Positions 1-5,237 of a stretch of 6,200 nt of DNA are shown here, piece after piece. Origin of the DNA: Thermoplasmata archaeon (lineage in GTDB: Archaea > Thermoplasmatota > Thermoplasmata > Thermoplasmatales > Thermoplasmataceae); the NCBI GenBank assembly GCA_021811635.1, contig JAJZNS010000042.1, forward strand, positions 1 through 6,200. The letters are read 5' to 3'. The notes beneath the pieces were generated by a model. That model saw only the letters and a list, made by a program, of their open reading frames with translations. It did not search any database and was not told the DNA's origin. The translations under genes were made by a program, and so were the position numbers. Each line of letters starts with the position of its first letter. Position 1 is the stretch's first letter.

Positions 1-295
1 CAAGCATCGCTATCCTGAGAAATTCCCTCCTGATGATCCTGAAGTTTATTCCATGGCTTTCATAATACAGGATAATCACGATGCCAAGCATTCCCAGTCC
101 CACGCCGCCGAACTGGGTCATCAGGTATGAAGAGAATGCGGGATGCACAATGCCCGCAATGGGCCCAAGGAGGATACCAAGGAATATCAGTACGGGAATA
201 TCTATTAGAGATGCTTTCCTCGAGATGGGAATTGCAAAAGCCGCAACGATAAGGATGAAACTCAACTGGAAATACTGCTCGTAGCCGAATGACAA
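1..295 (-). CDS. Cation:proton antiporter (CPA1, NhaP2/CvrA-like), N-terminal part, runs off the left edge
   Basis: This is the first 98 codons of an integral membrane protein, translated from the reverse complement. After about ten polar residues comes a first hydrophobic helix (FILIVAAFAIPIS), then IDIPVLIFLGILLGPIAG, which matches the 'iPxLifflxxGxlxG' second segment of CPA1 sodium or potassium/proton exchangers. A third helix follows (GLGMLGIVIILYYESHG), in the place where family members have '(I/L)ILFxGG' or '(I/L)ILLDGG'. The ion-binding Asp region lies outside the window. The start is taken as TTG at 295-293. The frame is closed by an in-frame TGA at 313-311 and no ATG or GTG lies between. 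The start is 5 bases after the nadE stop, so the two are probably co-transcribed, although no Shine-Dalgarno is visible. The family is fairly sure; the ion (Na+ or K+) is not. A role in pH or ion homeostasis at the cytoplasmic membrane is family knowledge. Confidence 0.75.
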   Translation of the reverse strand, partial: MSFGYEQYFQLSFILIVAAFAIPISRKASLIDIPVLIFLGILLGPIAGIVHPAFSSYLMTQFGGVGLGMLGIVIILYYESHGINFRIIRREFLRIAML

Positions 296-300
296 TGTGC

Positions 301-1032
301 TTACCGTCTGTCAAGAAGGCTCGGAGGCATTTTCCTCTTGTGCTCGCTGGAAACCATCATATCCCTTACAATTTTAGAAATTTTGCCACCGCCCTCTACA
401 CCTTCCAGTTTTCGGAGTTCCCCATCAAGCTGATCATAGGTCATTCCAAGTTCCGCCTCGTCGGTCTGCCCCGGCCATAACCCGGCAGAAGGGCTTTTCT
501 TCACAATGTGATCCGGGAGGTTCAGATGCTTCGCAAGAGCCCTGATTTCATCCTTGTAGAGGTGGATTACTGGCTCGACATCACATGCCCCGTCGCCAAA
601 TTTCGTGAAATACCCCGTAAGGTATTCTGACCTGTTTGTGGTGCCAACCACGATTCCTGAATAGAGGTTTGCGAAGTAATAAAGGATGCTCATCCTGATC
701 CTTGCCTTGAGGTTCCCGGCCACCTTCCTGTCCGGCCTTCCATCCAGCGTCTCTTCGTATGCCTTTTCTATCGGGGAGATATCTATCCTCTCAACTTTGA
801 CTCCGCTGCTTTTCTCCAGTTCAGATAGATCTGCAAAATCTGTTTCGGGAGTGGCCTCGTCGAACATGAAGTACCCATGGATCGTGGCGTGTGGAATGCG
901 GGAACATATTGTCAGTACCACGGAACTGTCTATGCCCGTGCTGGCGCCTATCACAAAAACCCTGCCGGCGGAAACGCCTGCCAAAAAGTCCGATATCTCG
1001 GAGACAACCTTTTCGGCACCGCCTGAACCCAT
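301..1032 (-). CDS. nadE: NH3-dependent NAD+ synthetase
   Basis: This enzyme carries out the last step of NAD+ biosynthesis: ATP-dependent amidation of nicotinic acid adenine dinucleotide by free ammonia in the cytosol. The protein has 243 residues, a normal size for the single-domain archaeal/bacterial form, and lacks the glutaminase domain of the long form. Visible landmarks are the PP-loop (residues 29-37, GASTGIDSS), GNLKARIRM (107-114) with the following LYYFAN, GTTNRSEYLTGYFTKFGDG (130-148) and the PSAGLWPGQTDEAELG stretch (181-196) that closes over the substrate. The PP-loop consensus is SGGxDS; here the first glycine is threonine (Thr32, codon ACG). The ATG at 1032 fits a TATA box about 24 bases upstream, which suggests a leaderless mRNA. 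A T-rich gap follows folD, so nadE is probably transcribed separately from folD and may carry the downstream antiporter. Confidence 0.95.
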   Translation of the reverse strand: MGSGGAEKVVSEISDFLAGVSAGRVFVIGASTGIDSSVVLTICSRIPHATIHGYFMFDEATPETDFADLSELEKSSGVKVERIDISPIEKAYEETLDGRPDRKVAGNLKARIRMSILYYFANLYSGIVVGTTNRSEYLTGYFTKFGDGACDVEPVIHLYKDEIRALAKHLNLPDHIVKKSPSAGLWPGQTDEAELGMTYDQLDGELRKLEGVEGGGKISKIVRDMMVSSEHKRKMPPSLLDRR

Positions 1033-1050
1033 ATTGGATAATGTATGCTC

Positions 1051-1060
1051 TTTAAATAAA
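1051..1060 (-). promoter_or_regulatory. TATA box (box A) of nadE
   Basis: On the minus strand this reads TTTATTTAAA, preceded by an A-run that could serve as the purine-rich BRE. Its centre is about 24 bases before the nadE ATG, so transcription would begin at or within a base or two of the start codon. There is no Shine-Dalgarno between box and ATG, consistent with leaderless translation. The flanking DNA is also very AT-rich, so the exact box could shift by a few bases. Confidence 0.5.
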
Positions 1061-1080
1061 TTTTTTAATCGAATAAAAAA
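1061..1080 (-). terminator. T-rich, self-complementary stretch behind folD
   Basis: Four bases after the folD stop the minus strand reads TTTTTT, then a short spacer, then AAAAAA. The outer seven bases on each side (TTTTTTA / TAAAAAA) are complementary. Archaeal RNA polymerase can stop at oligo-T tracts without a strong hairpin, so this is a reasonable end for the gdh-folD transcript. It directly abuts the nadE TATA box, so part of it may instead belong to that promoter. Confidence 0.35.
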
Positions 1081-1083
1081 GTC

Positions 1084-1911
1084 CTATGCCATTGATCTTC
1101 TGATTCCGTTGTAAACATTGTAAAACGACATGACATTTGTAACAGGCCCGACACCGCCCGGTACAGGCGTGATTCTGTCCACAAACCCGTAGAGCGAAGG
1201 AGAGCTGTCTCCCACAAGCTTGCCATCAACGCTGTTCACTGATGCGTCAATGACGATGCTGTCGCCTGTCACGTAATCATTGGTGAGGAAACCTGCCTTT
1301 CCCGTGGCTGAGACTATTACCCGTGCCCTCCTGGCCTTCTCCGGGAGGCGATCGGTCCTTGAATGGCAAACCGTCACGGAGTAATCCCTGTTAAGGAGCG
1401 CCATGGCCAGTGGCCTGCCAATTATGACCGACCGGTTGATTATGCACACCTCCGTCCCCTTTGGAAGATCCTGCCTGTCAACTATGTATGCTATGGATTT
1501 TGCAGTCGCAGGAAACACGGAATCATCCCTGAGCATCAGGTTGCCCAGGTTGATTGGGCTCAGGCCGTCCATGTCCTGGTTTGCCGGAAGCATTGCCTGC
1601 AGCCTGGATGAATTCAGCCCGTCCGCCACGGGCATGCTCACAAAAATGGAATCGTAGCCTGAACTGCAGGCCCTGGCAAGTTGCGCCTCAACTTCTGCCT
1701 GAGATGATCCTGATCTGACGGAAACCCTGTCTATCGTGATGCCCAGTCTCCTTGCAAGCCCCTGTCTCGCCTTTCCATAGGATATGGAATCATCTGATTC
1801 AGTGGTGTTGAATTCACATATCCTGACCTGCCTTCCCAGGGAACTGAACTTTGCCTTCAGGTCCTCTTCGAGTTCCTTCGCCAGCGCCTTGCCGTCAATT
1901 ATCGTGGTCAT
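1084..1911 (-). CDS. folD: Bifunctional methylene-tetrahydrofolate dehydrogenase / methenyl-THF cyclohydrolase (FolD), divergent
   Basis: FolD interconverts 5,10-methylene-, 5,10-methenyl- and 10-formyl-tetrahydrofolate in the cytosol, using NAD(P)+. The 275 residues cover the whole family length. Family motifs are the SISY helix (42-45), DMDG (113-116), the Rossmann motif RSVIIGRP (160-167), VCHSRT (181-186), SATGK (201-205) and the signature ITPVPGGVGPVT (247-258). Several normally fixed residues differ. The catalytic lysine four places after Tyr45 is Arg49, with the spacing to the following Gly-Ile unchanged. The VQLP motif reads VSMP (91-94), PCTP reads PATA (134-137), GRS reads NRS (159-161) and IDVG reads IDAS (221-224). 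The dehydrogenase fold is clear; cyclohydrolase activity is less certain. Start ATG at 1911 lies 6 bases after the gdh stop, so the two are one transcript. The protein has a normal N-terminus (IIDGKALAKEL). Confidence 0.93.
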   Translation of the reverse strand: MTTIIDGKALAKELEEDLKAKFSSLGRQVRICEFNTTESDDSISYGKARQGLARRLGITIDRVSVRSGSSQAEVEAQLARACSSGYDSIFVSMPVADGLNSSRLQAMLPANQDMDGLSPINLGNLMLRDDSVFPATAKSIAYIVDRQDLPKGTEVCIINRSVIIGRPLAMALLNRDYSVTVCHSRTDRLPEKARRARVIVSATGKAGFLTNDYVTGDSIVIDASVNSVDGKLVGDSSPSLYGFVDRITPVPGGVGPVTNVMSFYNVYNGIRRSMA

Positions 1912-1917
1912 GCTGAC

Positions 1918-3003
1918 TCAATCCCACCTGATGACCGCCTTTATCTCAGAGGGATTTCTCCGGGTGAAAACGGTCTCATCCTGGGGATCGTACAGGCTGG
2001 TAATAAGTTTCTTGAGGGGTGAGTTGGGCAGATTTCCCCACTGGGAAAGCTTTTCAAGGGCCTGGATGTAGTGTATCTTCGCTGCATCCACCGTCCCTAA
2101 AATGGTGAGATTCCTCTCGATCATGTGGTCAATGTCCACCCCGCTCACCGAAGTGGGCTGAGCCTTTCCGTTGGTGCCGAAAAGCAGCATGATCCCGTTG
2201 TTATTGAGTTTCCTGTAAAACGTGAAAATTGTCCCGGGATCTCCGCTTGTGTCAACTACAACGTCTATGCCCTGATCAAACGTTCCCATGTCGGTGGAAT
2301 AGTCTACGAAGCCCAGGTTGAAATATTCGCAGATTTTCAGCCTGTTATCGTCCACCGGATGCCTGTTCGTGATATGGGTGGTGAAACCGAGGTCGGAGAA
2401 TGACATTGCATAAAGGAAAGCTTCCGGCCCTGTCCCGATGACTGTGCACTTCTTTCCCCGATATGTTGAATCCCCGGCTGCAAACACCGACCTTTTCGAC
2501 ACAATTCCAAAAACCTCCAGCGCCTTCATCACGTTCTTTGTGGGCTCGGTAAGCACTGCATAATCCTTCATTGAGGGATCTGGCACTTTCACAAGGAATT
2601 CCTCACTGTCGTAGAACGTTCTCCTCATAAATCCGTTCTTTCCCGTTATTCCTGCCTCATGCTTCTCCCCGTCAGAACAGTTGTCCTGCCTGCCTATCCT
2701 GCAGTTTACGCAATCTCCGGGCCTCCTTACGACAGGAACAACCAGGTCCCCTTTCCTGAGGCTGGTGCTGCTGCCGGGGTCAATCACCTTTCCGAGTGCT
2801 TCATGGCCGAGAATGATGTTGCTCTGCCCCTTGGGATTGTAGGCAAACTGGAGGTGACCTGCAACCATCCCCCTGTCGGTGCCGCATACACCGGTAAAGA
2901 GCGTCTGGAGTTCTATATCCCCCTGGTCGTCCACAATTTCAAAATCTCCGTATGTCGAGCCACCTTTCGGGGCATCTGTCGCAATCCCTTCAGTTTTCTG
3001 CAT
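1918..3003 (-). CDS. gdh: Glucose 1-dehydrogenase [NAD(P)+], Thermoplasma-type zinc enzyme
   Basis: This cytosolic zinc-dependent medium-chain dehydrogenase oxidises glucose to gluconolactone, the first step of the non-phosphorylative Entner-Doudoroff route of Thermoplasmatales. The 361 residues align from end to end with the T. acidophilum enzyme as I remember it, including the N-terminus (ATDAPKGG) and C-terminus (IKAVIRW), which supports ATG at 3003. Expected catalytic-zinc and substrate residues are Cys40 (GVCGTDRG), His67-Glu68 (GHEA) and Glu153 (TEP). A zinc-lobe segment has Cys98, Cys101 and Cys109; the usual third lobe cysteine is Gly104, apparently typical of this subfamily. The Rossmann motif is GTGPEA (190-195), and NRH (213-215) is the site linked to NADP+ 2'-phosphate binding, fitting dual cofactor use. 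The VDTSGDP and LFGTNGK segments are also family-typical. It sits between a permease upstream and folD downstream. Nothing looks broken or foreign. Confidence 0.97.
   Translation of the reverse strand: MQKTEGIATDAPKGGSTYGDFEIVDDQGDIELQTLFTGVCGTDRGMVAGHLQFAYNPKGQSNIILGHEALGKVIDPGSSTSLRKGDLVVPVVRRPGDCVNCRIGRQDNCSDGEKHEAGITGKNGFMRRTFYDSEEFLVKVPDPSMKDYAVLTEPTKNVMKALEVFGIVSKRSVFAAGDSTYRGKKCTVIGTGPEAFLYAMSFSDLGFTTHITNRHPVDDNRLKICEYFNLGFVDYSTDMGTFDQGIDVVVDTSGDPGTIFTFYRKLNNNGIMLLFGTNGKAQPTSVSGVDIDHMIERNLTILGTVDAAKIHYIQALEKLSQWGNLPNSPLKKLITSLYDPQDETVFTRRNPSEIKAVIRWD
1924..1929 (-). promoter_or_regulatory. Possible Shine-Dalgarno for folD inside the end of gdh
   Basis: The minus strand reads AGGTGG within the last codons of gdh, 12 bases before the folD ATG. 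The match to the archaeal anti-SD core is partial and the spacing is longer than usual. As an internal cistron folD cannot be leaderless, so a site here, or translational coupling across the 6-base gap, would be needed. Confidence 0.3.
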
Positions 3004-3022
3004 GATTCAATATGTTTTCATG

Positions 3023-3031
3023 GGTAAATCA
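3023..3031 (-). promoter_or_regulatory. Weak candidate TATA box for gdh
   Basis: The minus strand reads GATTTACCC about 24 bases before the gdh ATG, with an A-rich stretch just upstream that could act as BRE. The match is poor compared with the boxes of nadE or the 4777 gene, but the spacing is right for leaderless initiation, and no Shine-Dalgarno precedes the ATG. The alternative is that gdh is read through from the permease. Confidence 0.25.
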
Positions 3032-3044
3032 ATTTGCATTTCCG

Positions 3045-3062
3045 CCGGCAGTCCGTTGCCGG
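3045..3062 (-). terminator. Small GC-rich hairpin after the MFS permease stop
   Basis: CCGGCA and TGCCGG form a perfect six-base stem around a six-base loop, starting 3 bases after the permease stop codon. No T-run follows on the minus strand, so termination would be weak at best. It could instead be an mRNA 3'-end stabiliser, an operator half-site pair, or chance. Confidence 0.22.
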
Positions 3063-3065
3063 ATA

Positions 3066-4433
3066 TCACTGTGCTTCCGCAATTTCCCCAGAAATTTCTT
3101 CAAGCAGCCTATCCCTTGTTTCCGGTATGGCAAAGTGCATTATGACGCTGGATCCTGCCGCAATCGCGGCGTAAAAACCTATGACCGCGGCCAGCCCGAA
3201 CTGGGTCAGGAATGCAGGGAATGACGAGATTGCGAGTGCAGCGGCCATTTTGTCTATGAATACGTTTATTGCCTGCCCGCTCGCCCTCACTTTTGTGGCC
3301 ACCAGTTCTGGCACAATTATGGTGCCGCCAATCACCGTTGCCGGTCCCGCTGCCGAAAAGAGGTAGTTCAGCAGGTAAAAGGAGAAACCGAGAAATGCAG
3401 CATATCCGATCAGGCTGCCGTTGGCGATGGATCCCCTGCCAAGCCCATAAAACGATGGGCTGGAAAGCAGGATAGCGTACAGCAGCAACGCCGCAAAGAC
3501 CCCGGCATAACCAGCGACAACAAGTTTCTTTCTTCCCACTCTATCAATAAGATACACTGACAGCAGAGTTCCAGGCAACCCGGCTATGAAGACCGCAGCA
3601 TACGTGAACATCACAGGCGTCAGGCCGAGGTTGGAGGCGATGGTGATTGGCCCATAGATAGTAAACGTGCTTGAATACGTATCATACAGCACCCACAGCA
3701 GGGAACCGGCCAGCACAATGGGCAGGGATCGCAACAGCCTCTCCCTGTAGGGAACGCGATCCAGCCCCAGCCTTCCGGTAAGCCCAGGATCTCCCACAAT
3801 ATTCAGGCCGCTGGTGTCCTGTCCCATGATTCTGGCGGTGAATCTGGGGGTTTCCGGTATTTTTCTCCTGTAATATATTACAAACAGGGAAGGCACTGCC
3901 CCAAATGCCAGCACCACCTTCCAGGAAATTGAAGGCACCAGCAAAAGCATTGAAACCTGATCGACGAGTGCCGACAGAGTCGCACCCATGAGGAACATTA
4001 CGGAAAACGATACTGCCATTAGCTTTCCCCGGTTCGCCGTGTCGGAGTTCTCAGCCATGATCACGGGAGACATCACGTAATCCCCGCCGATGCCGAATCC
4101 AAGGATAATTCTCGACGCGAAGAGTAAAGTGAAGCTGCCGGCAAAGAGCTGCATAATTGCGCCGAAGAAGATCAGCATGAGATCGATTCCATACATGGGT
4201 TTCCTGCCTATCCTGTCTGCGATTACCCCGAACAGGATTGCCCCGAACGCCGCACCGAAGAACGAGGACGCAGTGACCAGTGAGGCCTGAATGGTATTGA
4301 GATTCAGGTAGAGAAGCGCTGAATAGTATACCAGCGAGATAGCGTAAAGATTGTAGGAATCCGAGAAAACACCCATTCCTGTAACGATGACTGATTTCAG
4401 GTGAAATGACCTGGAGTTCACAGACGGTTCCAT
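3066..4433 (-). CDS. MFS permease (sugar- or phosphate-porter-like), substrate unknown
   Basis: A 455-residue, twelve-helix major facilitator protein of the cytoplasmic membrane. The signature loop between helices 2 and 3 is GVIADRIGRK (69-78), repeated in the second half as LIDRVGRKK (295-303). Other porter motifs are GFGIGGDY (112-119, normally GxGxGGE), PETPR (193-197), PELVATKVRASG (375-386) and PETRDR (438-443) before a short acidic tail. In helix 1, FSDSYNLY (23-30) resembles the 'FxxDSYDLF' of phosphate:proton symporters and related sugar/organic-acid porters, so the substrate cannot be read from motifs. It is probably proton-driven, as usual for an acidophile (inference). Start ATG at 4433 follows an AT-rich promoter. 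The gene lies 62 bases upstream of gdh on the same strand, which makes a sugar or sugar-acid substrate attractive but unproven. Confidence 0.9.
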   Translation of the reverse strand: MEPSVNSRSFHLKSVIVTGMGVFSDSYNLYAISLVYYSALLYLNLNTIQASLVTASSFFGAAFGAILFGVIADRIGRKPMYGIDLMLIFFGAIMQLFAGSFTLLFASRIILGFGIGGDYVMSPVIMAENSDTANRGKLMAVSFSVMFLMGATLSALVDQVSMLLLVPSISWKVVLAFGAVPSLFVIYYRRKIPETPRFTARIMGQDTSGLNIVGDPGLTGRLGLDRVPYRERLLRSLPIVLAGSLLWVLYDTYSSTFTIYGPITIASNLGLTPVMFTYAAVFIAGLPGTLLSVYLIDRVGRKKLVVAGYAGVFAALLLYAILLSSPSFYGLGRGSIANGSLIGYAAFLGFSFYLLNYLFSAAGPATVIGGTIIVPELVATKVRASGQAINVFIDKMAAALAISSFPAFLTQFGLAAVIGFYAAIAAGSSVIMHFAIPETRDRLLEEISGEIAEAQ

Positions 4434-4455
4434 TCTTCGCCAAACTGCAAATTGA

Positions 4456-4475
4456 AAATTTTTATTTAATATTTT
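4456..4475 (-). promoter_or_regulatory. AT-rich promoter of the MFS permease
   Basis: The minus strand reads AATATTAAATAAAAATTTTC. A TATA-like core TTAAATAAA is centred about 32 bases before the permease ATG, predicting a start of transcription a few bases upstream of the codon, that is a very short leader or none. No Shine-Dalgarno is visible before the ATG. The exact box is ambiguous because the whole stretch is A/T. Confidence 0.45.
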
Positions 4476-4488
4476 GGTAGGTACGTAT

Positions 4489-4632
4489 TTATGAGTTATA
4501 CTTTCCGGGAAGCATGTGTTCGGCTGCTTTCATGGTCTGCACATCTCTGCCCTGATTGTGTTTTTTGAGGCGAAATTGGGCGGTGTGCCAGATGTCGCTG
4601 AGTTCCAGGATCCGTGCCAATCGAGCGCCCAT
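4489..4632 (-). pseudogene. Possible 47-residue reading frame or gene remnant, unrecognised
   Basis: An ATG frame (ATG 4632-4630, TAA 4491-4489) gives a plausible helical, basic peptide with segments such as LARILELSDIWHTAQF and QFRLKKH. Just upstream a second minus frame is open from beyond 4770 and reads into HGKPAFAATRIEAIESRA before TGA at 4637-4635. That frame has no ATG, GTG or TTG start within the gap. A one-base shift near 4640 would join the two into a single protein-like sequence, as in a decayed gene. Three of its four arginine codons are CGN, whereas neighbours mostly use AGA/AGG. No ribosome binding site or nearby TATA box is evident. It could be a real small gene, a remnant of an acquired gene, or chance; I cannot assign a family. 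Confidence 0.25.
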
Positions 4633-4743
4633 CTTCAAGCCCGGCTCTCAATCGCCTCAATCCTGGTAGCGGCAAATGCTGGCTTTCCGTGTGAGCTGCA
4701 TTGCGATGCACCATCGAATGGAAGTCCTCTATCAGGATTCCAG

Positions 4744-4754
4744 TTAGATATATA
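4744..4754 (+). promoter_or_regulatory. TATA box of the small membrane-protein gene
   Basis: TTAGATATATA is centred about 27 bases before the ATG at 4777, the distance expected if transcription starts at the start codon. The GGGAGG at 4755-4760 is 16 bases from the ATG and would lie upstream of that transcription start, so it is unlikely to act as a Shine-Dalgarno. The core is nearly palindromic and might also fire weakly leftward. Confidence 0.6.
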
Positions 4755-4776
4755 GGGAGGCGGACATTCAAGATCA

Positions 4777-5151
4777 ATGGAATCACCAAAGAAGGTCGCC
4801 GGGCTTGCAGCCGCTGCAGTTGTTGTGATTATCTCTCTGCTCGCATTCTACCTCTCATACGTTTCCATAGGAAACAAGCAGGAAGCGTTCGCCGTCATCG
4901 GCCTGCTCTCGATTCTCTTCGCGATTATATCCTATCTTACAATTGCATTTTTCTCCAGCATCCCGGTAGTCAGGGGATTCGTCTGGGCCTACTATATCTT
5001 CGGAGTGGGCAGCCTGGTTTATGGCACAGCTATTGTGGCATTCAGCGTGCTCTACCTGATACTTGTGCTGCTTTTGGTCCTCATATCCATCGTGTTCATT
5101 TACTGGAGAATCTCCAATACAAACCCCGGAGAATCAAAAGAGAATAAGTGA
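4777..5151 (+). CDS. Small four-helix membrane protein, unknown function
   Basis: A 124-residue, strongly hydrophobic protein and the only plus-strand gene here. Four likely membrane helices lie at about 7-30, 37-59, 64-86 and 88-110, with a short lysine-containing N-terminus (MESPKK) and a polar, charged C-terminal tail (residues 111-124, ending ESKENK). By the positive-inside rule both ends are probably cytoplasmic. Loops are short and hold no Cys/His clusters or recognisable catalytic motif, so it is not evidently an enzyme. Helices 3 and 4 are rich in Tyr, Val and Leu. The start is supported by a TATA box 27 bases upstream and the lack of any in-frame start between. It is transcribed divergently from the permease and convergently with trxB, so it is a single-gene unit with no operon context to suggest a role. 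I do not recognise a named family. Confidence 0.82.
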   Translation: MESPKKVAGLAAAAVVVIISLLAFYLSYVSIGNKQEAFAVIGLLSILFAIISYLTIAFFSSIPVVRGFVWAYYIFGVGSLVYGTAIVAFSVLYLILVLLLVLISIVFIYWRISNTNPGESKENK

Positions 5152-5187
5152 AAAATTCCTCTGTTCCCGTACATTACGGGGAACAGG
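5151..5187 (-). terminator. Hairpin plus T-run ending trxB, between convergent genes
   Basis: CTGTTCCC (5161-5168) and GGGAACAG (5179-5186) pair perfectly over eight bases. A further GT/AC pair lies inside past a bulged G, and a possible T-G pair lies outside. On the minus strand the stem is followed five bases later by TTTTT (5155-5151), making a good intrinsic-style terminator about 50 bases after the trxB stop. On the plus strand no T-run follows, so it serves the 4777 gene less well, though the stem could still mark its mRNA end. Confidence 0.5.
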
Positions 5188-5237
5188 TGCGTCTGATCGA
5201 AGCCTGGCGGTTTGGTATTACCGGGAATGATCTGATC

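Larger units (their letters stand above)
4434..4776. other. Gap of 343 bases between divergent genes
   Basis: This stretch separates the permease (minus) from the small membrane protein (plus). Its left 45 bases are AT-rich and hold the permease promoter. Its right end holds the TATA box of the plus-strand gene. The middle, about 4489-4743, is more GC-rich and looks like former or unrecognised coding DNA rather than plain spacer. No reading frame in it gives a protein I recognise, and I see no tRNA, SRP RNA or RNase P RNA motifs, direct repeats or transposon ends. Confidence 0.5.

Noticed and set aside
60..314. Minus-strand frame of 84 residues overlapping the antiporter and the nadE 3' end
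   Set aside because: It is rich in Cys, His, Pro and Arg and is out of frame with the hydrophobic antiporter frame, which matches a known family.
686..1114. Plus-strand frame of 142 residues
   Set aside because: It lies antisense to nadE, is serine-rich without domains, and NadE is certain on the other strand.
4051..4443. Minus-strand 130-residue frame over the permease 5' end
   Set aside because: It is a shifted shadow of the MFS gene; the permease frame carries all the transporter motifs.
4516..4755. Plus-strand 79-residue frame in the gap
   Set aside because: It is codon-aligned antisense to the candidate remnant, has a weaker purine bias at first codon positions, needs a GTG start and lacks a promoter or ribosome site.
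4755..4760. GGGAGG as Shine-Dalgarno for the 4777 gene
   Set aside because: It is 16 bases from the ATG, too far, and upstream of the transcription start predicted by the TATA box.
4434..4776. Possible structural RNA (SRP RNA, RNase P RNA or tRNA) in the largest gap
   Set aside because: I looked for the conserved RNase P cores, SRP helix 8 motifs and a tRNA T-loop and found none.
4496..4789. Minus-strand 97-residue frame in the gap
   Set aside because: Low-complexity His/Arg/Pro-rich translation with no start signal. The two other minus frames in this segment look more protein-like.
4701..5147. Plus-strand frame of 148 residues overlapping the small membrane protein
   Set aside because: Its translation is rich in Arg and Cys with no domain. 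The overlapping frame from 4777 gives clean membrane helices and fits the TATA box spacing.
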